NCBI GenBank assembly: GCA_002166865.1
Contig: NHTQ01000007.1
Span: 124,001 to 188,000 of the forward strand
DNA length: 64,000 nt
Reading direction: 5' to 3'
From: Rhodobacteraceae bacterium WFHF2C18
Lineage (GTDB): Bacteria > Pseudomonadota > Alphaproteobacteria > Rhodobacterales > Rhodobacteraceae
Shown: one piece after another, positions 23,097 through 31,217 of the stretch
Numbering within the stretch: the first letter of the stretch is position 1
Layout: each line of letters begins with the position of its first letter
Made by a program: the position numbers and the translations under genes
The notes under the pieces: model-generated
What the model was told of the DNA's origin: nothing
Databases searched by the model: none
What the model saw: only the letters and a program-made list of their open reading frames with translations

Positions 23097-26027
23097 TCAT
23101 GGGTCGAGCTCCCGCAGCCAATCGGGGCGTGGTGAGGCCTGTGAGTCTGCCGCTGGAGGTTCACACGGAGGCTCACACCCGCAACCCGTTGAAACGACGT
23201 CGCTTTGTGAGCCTTGTGAGGGTTGTGAACCTTTTTCGGCGTCTCCTTTCGTGCGCACGCGCGTGCACGCACGCGTAAGGGTGGAAAAAGGTTCACAAGG
23301 CTCACAAGGTTCACATTTCGGTTTGGTATCAGGGCCTTGCGCGTGTGAGCCTTCGTTTTCGAGGCTCACACCACCGGCCCGAGGCTCACACGCATCGGCG
23401 CTGCGGCGGGCCGCTCCGGAGGTCTTTTCCTCCTCGGTCACCTTCAGCTGCCACTTCGTGGCGCGCCGGTACGTGCCGGCCTTCACGAGCCGGACGCGGA
23501 GATCGCCCAGCCGGAACACCCGGTCCCGCATGCGCCCGATCGACATCCCGAAGCTGGTCTTGCGCGCCTGCTCGTTGGCGCCGCTCATCGGCGGCGGCGG
23601 ATCGCAGAAAAGCGCGATGTCGTAGACCTCGGCGGCCGTGACCTCGGCGGTGCCGAACCTGTCCCACCAGGCGCCGATGAAGGCGTTCCAGGCGGCGCCC
23701 TCGCTGTCGGAGGCCTCCATCATCTCCTCGAGATTGCCGAGGAAGCCCGGGATGCGCGCCACCTCGAGCACGCCGCCGAGCACGTGCGCCCAGTTCTCGA
23801 AGGAGCCGATGCTGCGGGCGCCGCGTGGCCGGCCAGCGGCGATCCACGCCTGGCAGAGCGTCAGGCAGGCCGCGACCAGCCGCGCCCGGTTGGCGCGCAC
23901 CCAGCTCATCAGGTCGGGGTGGCGGAAGTCGGAGCGCTGCCACGGGCGGTCGGTGTGCGGATCGAGGCGGATGCGCACGAGGCGCCGGGCCATCTCGTTG
24001 GAGAACTCCGGGTTGTTGCCGGTGGCGATCCAGAGGCAGCGGATCGGCAGCCGCGCCATCTCGGAATGGCCGAGGATGCGGTCCTCCCAGAAGGGCGCCG
24101 TGAGCGCGGCGGCGAGCGCCGAGCTGTCGAGCGTGGCGCGCAGGTTGTCGATCAGCACGATGGAGGGGATCTGGCGGAGCTTCGCGGTCACGCGCTTGCG
24201 CCATTCCTCGTCGTCGCGCCCCTCGGTCATGACGCTGGCGCCCGCGCCGGTCAGGATGCCAGTGATCGCGTCGACCATCAGCGTCGCCCCGGTGCCGGGC
24301 GCCGGCTTCTCGATCAGATGCAGCGGCGTGGGCCCGTCGATCATGCCGCGCAGGAAGCCCAGCAGCAGGAGCGCCACGACATGGGAGCGCTCGGCATCGC
24401 CAGTGAAGGGGAAGTCCCCGAGCAGATCCTCGCAGATCATCGTGCGTGCCGCGGCGATCTCGGCCGATGTGGGCCTGGCGGGAATGTCCGGCACGGCGAA
24501 GCCCGGCGCCGGGACGTAGAGGAGCCGCGCGTCGGGGTGATAGCCGGGCGTTGTGAGCAGCGTGCCGTTCCGCCCGAAGACCGGCGTGTTCACGATGCCG
24601 GTCAGCACGGGCAGCGCGGGATCGGGCGTGGCAAGGACCGACTTGACCACCGGCAACGGGGGCGGCGCCGGGATGGGCTCGCCCTTGGCGTTCACCCGCA
24701 CCCAGCGGGCCAGCCGCGCCAGCATGTGGCGGAGCTTCTCCTCGTTGAGCGCGGTGGCGACGGGTCGGCCCTCGTCGTCGGGGACGACCCAGGTGGGCTG
24801 GCCAGCGAGGCGGAAGAGCCAAGGGTAGCGGTTCGAGGCCATGAGCAGGCTCCAGACCTGCTCGTTCGCGCGGGCCAGATCGCCCTCGTCTGCGCGCAGC
24901 GTCGGGACCGTCTCGCCCGAGCCCTGATAGTTGAGCGGGCGGTGCTGCCCGATCTGCATCACCGTCTCGGCCTCGACGACCGACTCCGCCGCGGCGATCA
25001 CCCGCGCCACGGCCGCGGGGCTGTCGCTCAGCAGCAGGTCGTTGAAGTCCTGGCCTTCTTCGGGCGGCACGGCGATGGCGACGTCACGCCCCTGCGCGCG
25101 CAGCCGACGCGCGGCGGCATCCGCGGCACGCAGGCCGGCGCCCGAGGCGTCGTTGTCGGCGAGGATCACGATGCGCGTGGCGGCCGGCGGCAGCTCGAGC
25201 TGTTCGAGGCCGGAGGTCGAGAGCGTGGCCCAGACCGGCAGATCGGGACAGGCGGTCATGGCCGCAAGGCCGGTCTCGATCCCTTCCGAGAGCGCCAGCC
25301 TGTCGCCGTCGCCGATGGGCGCAAGCCGCACAGCGCCGCCGGCGACGCGGCCGAGCATCTTCTTGGCCTTGTCGAGCGGCGCCTTGCGGGTGCTGCCGTC
25401 GGGGTCTGCCGCGAGCCACGTCCGATGCAGCCCGATGACGTCGCCGTTCCGGTCGCACACCCGTCCCACAAGAGCGGGATACCCGGTCTTCGTCTCGTAA
25501 TGCGCGAGATCCGGATGGAAGAGCAGATCGGCCACGGAAGGGACATCCAGACCGCGGCCTGCGAGGTAGTCCCCAGCCGGCGTGCCCGCGAGCGGCTGCG
25601 CCGCCGACAGGATGTGCGCGATCTCCCGAGTGGCGTCGCGCTTCGGCGACGGCGGTGTTGCCGGTGCACGCCGCTCGGGCGCGCCCGGGGTAACGCCGGC
25701 GATCTCCGCCGCGCGCGCGATCAGCGCGCGGCCATCGAGCTCGGTCGCCTCCTCGATCGCGCTGATCGGCCCGCCGCCATGGTTGCCGTCGAAGTCGATC
25801 CAGTCTCCGGCATGCGGGCCGCGCAGCGTGACGACGCAGGAGCCGGTGTTCCGGGGCGCGTCGCCCCGGATGTTGGCGAGCCGCCACTCGTCGCCGGAGC
25901 GGCGGCCGCGGGGAAAGAGGTCGGGCACCCAGTGCGCGGCCGTCTCGCGCAGACGCTCGACGATCAGGTCGAGATCGTAGCGCGGCGCCTCGGTTGCGGG
26001 CGGGAGGGCGTCGTTGAGGTCAAGCAA
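23097..26027 (-). CDS. Toprim primase fused to phage helicase/ATPase domain
   Basis: The 976-aa product starts MLDLNDALPPATEAPRYDLDLIVERLRETAAHW. Residues 40-110 form the DUF7146/primase-like zone, and a Toprim domain follows with ALSEGIETG (Glu248) and LADNDASGAG (Asp291, Asp293). From about residue 370 comes a phage ATPase part with LIEKPAPGTGATLMVDAI as nucleotide loop, PSIVLIDNLRATLDS as Walker B, WIATGNNPEFSNEMARRLVRIRLD as arginine-finger region. The last about 100 residues are low-complexity (CEP and GSQ tripeptides); their DNA is a candidate origin (see repeat). It primes and unwinds phage DNA. The start is the only ATG near the domain onset. Confidence 0.85.
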   Translation of the reverse strand: MLDLNDALPPATEAPRYDLDLIVERLRETAAHWVPDLFPRGRRSGDEWRLANIRGDAPRNTGSCVVTLRGPHAGDWIDFDGNHGGGPISAIEEATELDGRALIARAAEIAGVTPGAPERRAPATPPSPKRDATREIAHILSAAQPLAGTPAGDYLAGRGLDVPSVADLLFHPDLAHYETKTGYPALVGRVCDRNGDVIGLHRTWLAADPDGSTRKAPLDKAKKMLGRVAGGAVRLAPIGDGDRLALSEGIETGLAAMTACPDLPVWATLSTSGLEQLELPPAATRIVILADNDASGAGLRAADAAARRLRAQGRDVAIAVPPEEGQDFNDLLLSDSPAAVARVIAAAESVVEAETVMQIGQHRPLNYQGSGETVPTLRADEGDLARANEQVWSLLMASNRYPWLFRLAGQPTWVVPDDEGRPVATALNEEKLRHMLARLARWVRVNAKGEPIPAPPPLPVVKSVLATPDPALPVLTGIVNTPVFGRNGTLLTTPGYHPDARLLYVPAPGFAVPDIPARPTSAEIAAARTMICEDLLGDFPFTGDAERSHVVALLLLGFLRGMIDGPTPLHLIEKPAPGTGATLMVDAITGILTGAGASVMTEGRDDEEWRKRVTAKLRQIPSIVLIDNLRATLDSSALAAALTAPFWEDRILGHSEMARLPIRCLWIATGNNPEFSNEMARRLVRIRLDPHTDRPWQRSDFRHPDLMSWVRANRARLVAACLTLCQAWIAAGRPRGARSIGSFENWAHVLGGVLEVARIPGFLGNLEEMMEASDSEGAAWNAFIGAWWDRFGTAEVTAAEVYDIALFCDPPPPMSGANEQARKTSFGMSIGRMRDRVFRLGDLRVRLVKAGTYRRATKWQLKVTEEEKTSGAARRSADACEPRAGGVSLENEGSHAQGPDTKPKCEPCEPCEPFSTLTRACTRVRTKGDAEKGSQPSQGSQSDVVSTGCGCEPPCEPPAADSQASPRPDWLRELDP
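23140..23390. repeat. GGYTCACA/TGTGARCC iteron cluster, candidate phage replication origin
   Basis: At least twelve sites built on TGTGA/TCACA lie in 250 bp. Starts: TGTGAG at 23140; GGTTCACA 23158; GGCTCACA 23170; then TGTGAGCC 23206, TGTGAGGG 23215, TGTGAACC 23224 at exact 9-bp steps; GGTTCACA 23290, GGCTCACA 23299, GGTTCACA 23308 again at 9-bp steps; TGTGAGCC 23344; GGCTCACA 23363 and 23383. The two triplets form a 32-nt inverted repeat (23206-23237 against 23284-23315, 29 of 32 matching), with a run of T/A at each inner edge. They encode different peptides in the two orientations (CEP against GSQ), so the DNA is what is conserved. Confidence 0.7.
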
Positions 26028-27303
26028 GGATCACCAGCCCCCGCTCGGCCCGCGTGATCGCGGTATAGAGCCAGCGGTTCCTGTCGGCCGCCGAGCGACC
26101 GAAGCCATCGTCGAAGACGACCACGTTCTCCCATTGCGAGCCCTGCGCCTTGTGGCAGGTGATGGCGTAGCCCCAGCTGCTCTCGATGAGGCCGCGCTTG
26201 ATCTGCCATTCCCGCCTTCCGCGCTCTGGGTCATAGGCGATGTGGTCGGCGTATTCGCCGCGCCAGAAGCTCTGCCGACCGGCGATGCTCTCGCCGTCCT
26301 CGGTCTCGACCATGGCGCTGAAGGCGAAGGCGTCGTCGGGGTCCTGGCGGACGTCGCTGAGCGTCAGGAACATGCCGTTGATCAGGCCGAGATCGTGGCG
26401 GTTCTTCAGGCAGATGACCTTCTCGCCGTGGCCTGTCGGATAGTCGGCCTCGAACCCGGCCGCGCGCTTCATGGCGGTATTCAGCCAGCGCCGCGTCGCG
26501 TTGGTGCCGCAGAGCACCTGGCCGCCGCACAGCATCTGCGCCGGGCCCACCTCGTGGCGCGACATCTTCCAGACATGGTCGTCATGCGCGCCGATGGGGA
26601 TCGGCGCGCCCTGCCGCGCGAGCGTGGCGAGCCGCAGGATGGCGCTGTCCTCGGCCTGCCGATGCACCTCGGTCAGCATCACGTCCGGCGCGGCCTCGGT
26701 AAAGAAGCCGGCGCCCTTCACGGGCGGCAACTGGCCCGGATCGCCCAGCACGAGGATGGGCTTGCCGAAAGCGAGAAGGTCGCGCCCCAAATCCTCGCCC
26801 ACCATCGACACCTCGTCGAGGACGAGGAGGTCCGCGTCGCGCAGGATGGACTGCTCGTTGATCAGGAACTTGGGCTGGTGGATGTCCTCGAGCCGCATCT
26901 CGAGCTGGGCGATCCGCGTCATGGCGAAGTCTCGCTCGGCCGGCCCCATGCGCGGCAGCTCGCGACGCAACTCCGCCAGGTCCTCGGTCACCCGCTCGAT
27001 CTCTTCCGGCGTCGCCTCGGAGACGCGGTAGATCAGGCTATGGATGGTCTGCGCGGGCGTGCCCTTGCGCGTCATGACGAGCGCAGCCTTGCCGGTGAAG
27101 GCGCCGAAGAGCACGCCGCCCGGCGCGCCGGGGATCATCGGCGTCAGCCCCAGCGCCTCGATCGCCTGCGCCGTGGTCGTGGTCTTGCCGGTGCCGGCAT
27201 AGCCGAACACCCGGAACACCTGCTGCTCGTGGCGGCGGGTCTCGTACCAGTCGCGGATCGCCGCGATCGCGCGGCTCTGCATTTCGGAAAGCGTGACGGT
27301 CAT
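26020..27303 (-). CDS. RecD/Dda-like SF1 DNA helicase
   Basis: The 427-aa product starts MTVTLSEMQSRAIAAIRDWYETRRHEQQVFRVFGYAGTGKTT. Walker A GYAGTGKT lies at residues 34-41, motif II DEVSMVG near 161, motif III GDPGQLPPV near 185, a motif V region ITCHKAQGSQWENVVVF and motif VI YTAITRAERG at the end. This is the SF1B set found in RecD and phage Dda. It probably unwinds DNA 5'-3' during phage replication. The end overlaps the primase gene by 8 bp and the start overlaps the nuclease gene by 4 bp, so the three are translated as a set. Confidence 0.9.
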   Translation of the reverse strand: MTVTLSEMQSRAIAAIRDWYETRRHEQQVFRVFGYAGTGKTTTTAQAIEALGLTPMIPGAPGGVLFGAFTGKAALVMTRKGTPAQTIHSLIYRVSEATPEEIERVTEDLAELRRELPRMGPAERDFAMTRIAQLEMRLEDIHQPKFLINEQSILRDADLLVLDEVSMVGEDLGRDLLAFGKPILVLGDPGQLPPVKGAGFFTEAAPDVMLTEVHRQAEDSAILRLATLARQGAPIPIGAHDDHVWKMSRHEVGPAQMLCGGQVLCGTNATRRWLNTAMKRAAGFEADYPTGHGEKVICLKNRHDLGLINGMFLTLSDVRQDPDDAFAFSAMVETEDGESIAGRQSFWRGEYADHIAYDPERGRREWQIKRGLIESSWGYAITCHKAQGSQWENVVVFDDGFGRSAADRNRWLYTAITRAERGLVILA

Positions 27304-28133
27304 GCTGTGGCCTCCGGCCGTTCGCCGCTGAAACGCTCCACCGGAGCGGTTCCGAGACGCGGCTCACCCCAGCAGCGCGCCGAGAACGGGCAGAACCGGC
27401 AGAGATAGAAGTCGGGGCTCGTGGCGATCCGCGGCAGCAGCTCGCCCGCATCCGCGGCGCGCAGCACGGCCACCGCCTTGTCGGAGAGCTCCTGAGCGGT
27501 CGCCGGGTCGAAGGGGACGTGCTCGTGGTAGAGTTCGCAGCTGTCCTTGTTCAGCGCGGTGAAGAGCGCGGAGCCGAGGCCCATATAGGCCATGTAGATC
27601 TGCATCTGCCCGAAATAGACGGGCTTGGAGAGACGCACGCCCTTCTTCGCCGTGTCCGACCAGGAGGACGCCTTCAGCGCCTTGTGCTCCCAGAGCGCCG
27701 GCCAGGCGATGCCCACCTCCGGGCCGGCAACGATGACGCCGTCGACATGGCCGCGGATCCGGCCGCCCGCGGTCTCGAAGCCGAACTGGCCGCCGTCGCG
27801 CGTCTGCGTCCGCAGGTCGAACCCGGCCAGCCGCAGCCAGCGGATGGAGAGATCCTCGAAGACATGGCCGGCGGCGAAGATGCGCAGGCTGCGCCCCTCG
27901 AGCTCCTTGCCAGGATCGGGCGGCGTGTGCGTCACCTCGTAGACGAGACGGCGCGCGCAGGGCTCGCCGATCCGGCTGGCGCCGAGATAGTCGCGGGGCC
28001 GCTGGCCAGCGCGCTCGGCAACCAGCGCGTCATCGAGCAGCGTGTTGATCCGGGCGCCGAGCGGCGGCGGCGCATCCGCGGCGCGGCCGTAGACGAAGCC
28101 CGAGCGGTGGTTGAGATCGACCAGCATCCGCAC
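27300..28133 (-). CDS. PD-(D/E)XK exonuclease with Fe-S cysteines (Cas4/AddB-nuclease type)
   Basis: The 277-aa product carries the catalytic set H90 (AAGHVFED), D131 (GHVDGVI), E149 and K151 (LWEHKALK). Four cysteines, C59 (GEPCARR) and C245, C248, C254 (LCRFCPFSARCW), are placed as in Cas4 and AddB-type nucleases, where they bind a 4Fe-4S cluster. The protein probably resects DNA ends to produce the single strands that the Sak4-like ATPase anneals. Its neighbours (helicase, ssDNA-binding candidate, annealing ATPase) fit a phage recombination operon. No cas genes are nearby, so a CRISPR role is not supported. Confidence 0.88.
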   Translation of the reverse strand: MRMLVDLNHRSGFVYGRAADAPPPLGARINTLLDDALVAERAGQRPRDYLGASRIGEPCARRLVYEVTHTPPDPGKELEGRSLRIFAAGHVFEDLSIRWLRLAGFDLRTQTRDGGQFGFETAGGRIRGHVDGVIVAGPEVGIAWPALWEHKALKASSWSDTAKKGVRLSKPVYFGQMQIYMAYMGLGSALFTALNKDSCELYHEHVPFDPATAQELSDKAVAVLRAADAGELLPRIATSPDFYLCRFCPFSARCWGEPRLGTAPVERFSGERPEATA

Positions 28134-28137
28134 CCCC

Positions 28138-28506
28138 TCAAAACGGCACGTCGCCGGCGTCGGACTGGCGCTGCATCGACGCCTGAAAGCCGTCGACGCA
28201 GGCCTCGATCAGGCGGTCGATGTCCTCGGCCGGCCGGTCGAAGAAGGGCTCCATCAGCCCCATCTCCGTCAGCGCCTCGGCCAGCTCGCGGCGCGCCTCG
28301 CGGATCGCGCGGGTTTCCATGTCGGTCTTGTCGATCATGCCGTGGTTCCTCTTGGCGTTGGCCGAACCCGCCGTGAGGCAGGCCCTCGAGCAGAAGCGGT
28401 GATGGGGGTGGCGGTCCCAGCGCAGGCCGTGGCAGTAGCCGAAGCCTCGGGCCTCCCGGCCGCAGAGCGCGCAGGGCACGCGGCGGCCGAGTTCGGCCCG
28501 GGTCAG
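28138..28506 (-). CDS. DUF6511-like zinc-finger phage protein
   Basis: The product of about 122 aa holds CALCGREARGFGYCHGLRW followed by HHRFCSRAC, a plausible four-Cys/His zinc-binding site in residues 14-45, then a helical half (METRAIREARRELAEALTEMGLMEPFFDRPAEDIDRLIEACVDGFQASM). The start is uncertain. A CTG at 28506 overlaps the stop of the previous gene (CTGA); a GTG near 28484 would drop a few residues only. An ATG in this frame further upstream would run through the preceding gene and is unlikely. The family is found in phages of Rhodobacterales and Rhizobiales; its role is unknown. Confidence 0.6.
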   Translation of the reverse strand: MTRAELGRRVPCALCGREARGFGYCHGLRWDRHPHHRFCSRACLTAGSANAKRNHGMIDKTDMETRAIREARRELAEALTEMGLMEPFFDRPAEDIDRLIEACVDGFQASMQRQSDAGDVPF

Positions 28507-28736
28507 CCCATTAGGAGCAGGTCGAGCGCGTTTCGCTCCTCCTCGTCGGGCGCGGCGGTTCGGCGCTCGGAGGCCAGCACGATGAAGCGGCTGATGGCGT
28601 TGGAGGCCATGCATTCCAGGTCGCGCCGGGTGAGGCTCGCGATGGGGCGGTCGAGCCGCCCCCGCGCCTCGAGCCAGCGCCCCATCGCAAGAGCCGCTTC
28701 CGTGGTGACATGCGCCTGCCATTCGTCCGGGCTCAC
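28503..28736 (-). CDS. Small helical phage protein, unknown
   Basis: The 77-aa product starts (GTG) MSPDEWQAHVTTEAALAMGRWLEARGRLDRPIASLTRRDLECMASNAISRFIVLASERR. It is a fully helical protein with the pattern L-T-x-x-D-L-E-x-M-A-x-x-A-I-S-R-F-I. GTG at 28736 overlaps the stop of the ssDNA-binding candidate (GTGA), the same arrangement as other genes of this operon, which supports the start. No family was recognised. It lies in the recombination block. Confidence 0.65.
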   Translation of the reverse strand: MSPDEWQAHVTTEAALAMGRWLEARGRLDRPIASLTRRDLECMASNAISRFIVLASERRTAAPDEEERNALDLLLMG

Positions 28737-29470
28737 GGGTTCAGCCAGGCGGGGCCGCCCGCGGCCTTCGGCGCGCCGGGCTCGGCGGCAGGCTGGCTGG
28801 CGGGCTGGGAGGCCGGCGACGACCACGCGAGCGCGGCCGGCGCCGCGGCGGGCTGCGACTGACCCCAGGCGGGGGCTGCGGGCTGTGCGGGCGCGGCGGC
28901 CGGCCGGGGCTTGTTCGAGGGCTGCGCTGGCACCGTCTCGCCGGCCATCACCTTCTGCCACTCGGGCGCGGTGGGCAGCACGACATGGTCGAGCTTGTTG
29001 GCGTCCTTGTAGGCGGGGTTTCGGTTCGGCTCGATCTGGATCTTCGCGACGAAGGTGATCCCGTCGAGATCGGCGAGCCCGCGCAGCACGCGCTTCGCCT
29101 TGGCCGCCTCGCTCATGTCCTCCGGGTTCAGGCCCAGCGCGCTGTCGATCATGGCCCGGAACTGGCTCTTGGAGATCTTCCAGCCGATCGACTGGCCCTG
29201 CTCGTCGAGCTTGCCGCCCTGCACGGTGAAGTTCTGCCAGAACTTGCGCCGGGCATGCGGTCCCTCGGCCACCGTGAACTCGGCGTCGAGCATCAGCACG
29301 TCGCTGCCGGGCTGGTTCGAAGGCTTCAGGAGTCCGCGATCCACCTCGCTCGCCCCGTCCGTGCCGCCCTTGCGGATGGACATGGTCACCTTGGCGAAGG
29401 TGCCGTCGGGGATCAGGTCGCCGGACTGCTGCGGCGCCACGTCGTTCATGTCGAAGGTCATCTCGTTCAT
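28733..29470 (-). CDS. Probable phage ssDNA-binding protein (DUF669-like)
   Basis: The 245-aa product starts MNEMTFDMNDVAPQQSGDLIPDGTFAKVTMSIRKGGTDG. Residues 15-160 look like an OB-type beta-rich domain (LIPDGTFAKVTMSIR, VLMLDAEFTVAEGPHARRKFWQNFTVQG, ITFVAKIQIEP), the pattern of DUF669 proteins that take the place of SSB in some phages. Residues 170-245 are a Pro/Ala/Gln low-complexity tail ending GGPAWLNP, like SSB tails in having a flexible linker but without an acidic tip. It is translated just before the Sak4-like gene, whose relatives need an SSB partner. The role is inferred from these points. Confidence 0.6.
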   Translation of the reverse strand: MNEMTFDMNDVAPQQSGDLIPDGTFAKVTMSIRKGGTDGASEVDRGLLKPSNQPGSDVLMLDAEFTVAEGPHARRKFWQNFTVQGGKLDEQGQSIGWKISKSQFRAMIDSALGLNPEDMSEAAKAKRVLRGLADLDGITFVAKIQIEPNRNPAYKDANKLDHVVLPTAPEWQKVMAGETVPAQPSNKPRPAAAPAQPAAPAWGQSQPAAAPAALAWSSPASQPASQPAAEPGAPKAAGGPAWLNP

Positions 29471-30315
29471 CCTTTCGGTGCGTGGTTGATCTTGGAGAGG
29501 AGCGCGCCGAGATCGGCCGGCTCGGTCAGGTCGAGGCGCCCGGAGCGGTCCTTCGCGGGCAGGCCCCAGGGATTGCCGGAGCGGCAGACCAGGCGGCGCG
29601 TCTCGCCCTTCTCGGGGTCGTGCCGCCAGGCGGTCGCGCCATCGGGATTGGTCTCGGGGCTGAAGAGGCCGAGGGTCATCACCTGGTCGACGATGCCGGG
29701 CAGCTCGCGCGCGGCCTTGCCGCCCTCCATCTGCGGCTGCCAGATCGTCCGGTTCATCTCGTCGGTGATGCGTTCGAGAATGCCGACGAAGATCACCGTG
29801 CGGCCGGGCGCGTGCTGGAGGTGCTTGAGGAGCCCGATCACCTCGCGGGCGAGGAGCCCGTAGGCGCCACGGGTGTCCGGCTTTCCGGTCCGCTCCGACA
29901 TCGCCTCGGGCCGGGTCTTGGCCCAGGCCATCGCCTGGCGCGTGAGGTCGGTGATGCTGTCGACGAAGACTATGCGCTTGGCGTCGAGCCGCGCGGCCAG
30001 TTCCGGGTGCTGCCCGCGCAGATGCGCATGGTGCGCTTCCGAGAAATGCTCGTCGGGCTGGGCCGCCGGATTCGCCCCGCCGATCAGGCAGGCGATGTCC
30101 ACGGCGTCGGCGAAACGGCGGATCGGCAGGCTGTCGCCGCGCCAGTCCTGCACCGACTTCAGCCCGGCTTCGAGATCGAGGCAGACGGTTTCCTCGGCCG
30201 GCAGCGTCTTCAGCAGCGTGGTCTTGCCGGCGCCGCTCGGGCCGAACAGCGCCATGGTGGTCTTGCCCTGCGCCTCGCGCAGCCGCTCGTCGGCGGTGAC
30301 GATCCGAAGGCTCAT
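29467..30315 (-). CDS. Sak4-like RecA-fold annealing ATPase (AAA_24 type)
   Basis: The 282-aa product starts MSLRIVTADERLREAQGKTTMALFGPSGAGKTTLL, with Walker A GPSGAGKT at residues 25-32 and Walker B RIVFVDS at about 114-120, then a GRTVIFVGILERITDE segment and a KAARELPGIVDQVMTLGLF region. This is the RecA/Rad51-core layout of phage Sak4 proteins, which pair complementary single strands with help from SSB. The neighbouring ssDNA-binding candidate and nuclease complete a recombination set. The ATG at 30315 overlaps the stop of the previous gene (ATGA) and is the first residue of the domain. Confidence 0.8.
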   Translation of the reverse strand: MSLRIVTADERLREAQGKTTMALFGPSGAGKTTLLKTLPAEETVCLDLEAGLKSVQDWRGDSLPIRRFADAVDIACLIGGANPAAQPDEHFSEAHHAHLRGQHPELAARLDAKRIVFVDSITDLTRQAMAWAKTRPEAMSERTGKPDTRGAYGLLAREVIGLLKHLQHAPGRTVIFVGILERITDEMNRTIWQPQMEGGKAARELPGIVDQVMTLGLFSPETNPDGATAWRHDPEKGETRRLVCRSGNPWGLPAKDRSGRLDLTEPADLGALLSKINHAPKG

Positions 30316-30848
30316 GCCGCGCCTCCCTGCGGCAGGAGTTCCACCTTCAGAGCGCCGGCGCGCACGGTCCGCGCGGGCTCGAACACCGCCCGGATGTTTT
30401 CCGGCCAGGCGGCGTATTTGCGCTCCGGCACCTTGATGGCGATCTCGACATACTGCGCGGGGTCGTCGCCCGAACCGCGGATGCGCTCGACGATCTCGCC
30501 GAGGTGGTCCTGGTCCCAATCCACCCGCTTCGGCAGATCGGCCACCACGGTGAAATCGCCGTCGTCGAAGCGGACCGTCCCGGTGTCCTTGCCCTGGACC
30601 TGCCGTTCCTCGGCGGCGCGGGTGGCGTAGCGGACGGTCAGCGCAGCATCGAGCCGGGCCTTCGCCGCCTTGGCGCGCTTGAGTGCCTCGTCGGTCTCGC
30701 GCTGCAGGATCGCCAGTAGTTCGACGGGAAATTGAGCCAGATCGGCGTCTGGGATGCCCGGCAGGTCTTCGGGCATGGGGCTGTTGTTCGGCCAGGGCAT
30801 GAACGGGTCTCCGTGATCGGCGAAGGGGGTCTGGATAGGAAAGGTCAC
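30312..30848 (-). CDS. Phage recombination-block protein, unknown
   Basis: The 178-aa product starts (GTG) MTFPIQTPFADHGDPFMPWPNNSPMPEDLPGIPDADLAQFPVELL. After a Pro-rich leader comes a helical pair (ILQRETDEALKRAKAAKARLDAALTVRYATRAAEERQ) and then a small beta-rich part with VRFDDGDFTVVADLPKRVDWDQDHLGEIVERIRGSG and YVEIAIKVPERKYAAWPENI. Such proteins accompany Sak4-like ATPases in many prophages. GTG at 30848 overlaps the previous stop (GTGA); ATG at 30800 is the alternative. I cannot name its biochemical role; a recombination cofactor is the best guess. Confidence 0.7.
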   Translation of the reverse strand: MTFPIQTPFADHGDPFMPWPNNSPMPEDLPGIPDADLAQFPVELLAILQRETDEALKRAKAAKARLDAALTVRYATRAAEERQVQGKDTGTVRFDDGDFTVVADLPKRVDWDQDHLGEIVERIRGSGDDPAQYVEIAIKVPERKYAAWPENIRAVFEPARTVRAGALKVELLPQGGAA

Positions 30849-31195
30849 GCCGCCTGCTCCTCGAGCAGCAGCGCCGACAGCGAGGCGGCGGCATGCTTCG
30901 GCTTCGGTCGCGCGACGGCGATGTAGGCGAAGCGGTCGGGGCCCACGCGCTCCTGCACGAGGTGGACGAGGCCCTGCTCGGCGGCCCAGAAGGCGCGCGA
31001 TCCGAGCCGCGACAACTCCTCCCGCTCGCGGTCCGCGAGGCGGCCGAGCATCGGGAAGATGTCGAGCACGAGGAAGCCGCGATGGTATTCGAGCCGGTCG
31101 CCGGGCGCGGCCTGCGCCACCCACGCACAGAACTCGATTTCGCTGAGCGGGCGGCTGGCGCGGACGGTGATGAAGGGGGGGGTGCCCATGAACAT
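30845..31195 (-). CDS. Small phage protein, possibly winged-helix
   Basis: The 116-aa product starts MFMGTPPFITVRASRPLSEIEFCAWVAQAAPGDRLEYHRGFLVLDIFPMLGRLADREREELSRLGSRAFWAAEQGLVHLVQERVGPDRFAYIAVARP. The order strand, helices (LADREREELSRLGSRAFWAAEQGLVHLVQ) and hairpin (RFAYIAVARP) fits a winged-helix. AAAGGAGGAG lies a few bases upstream of 31195, a strong ribosome site. It opens the recombination block after the sigma-like gene. No family name can be given with confidence. Confidence 0.65.
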   Translation of the reverse strand: MFMGTPPFITVRASRPLSEIEFCAWVAQAAPGDRLEYHRGFLVLDIFPMLGRLADREREELSRLGSRAFWAAEQGLVHLVQERVGPDRFAYIAVARPKPKHAAASLSALLLEEQAA

Positions 31196-31217
31196 GATCT
31201 CCTCCTTTCGCCTCTAC

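Noticed and set aside
23140..23390. The 9-bp repeat cluster as a CRISPR array
   Set aside because: Units are 8-9 bp, in both orientations, without 30-bp spacers, and lie in a coding gene; iterons fit much better.
23784..26057. A 757-codon plus-strand open frame
   Set aside because: Antisense to the primase gene, with typical shadow composition (Arg/Gly/His/Ala).
27300..28133. The Cas4-like nuclease as part of a CRISPR-Cas system
   Set aside because: No cas1, cas2 or array nearby; the neighbours are phage recombination genes.
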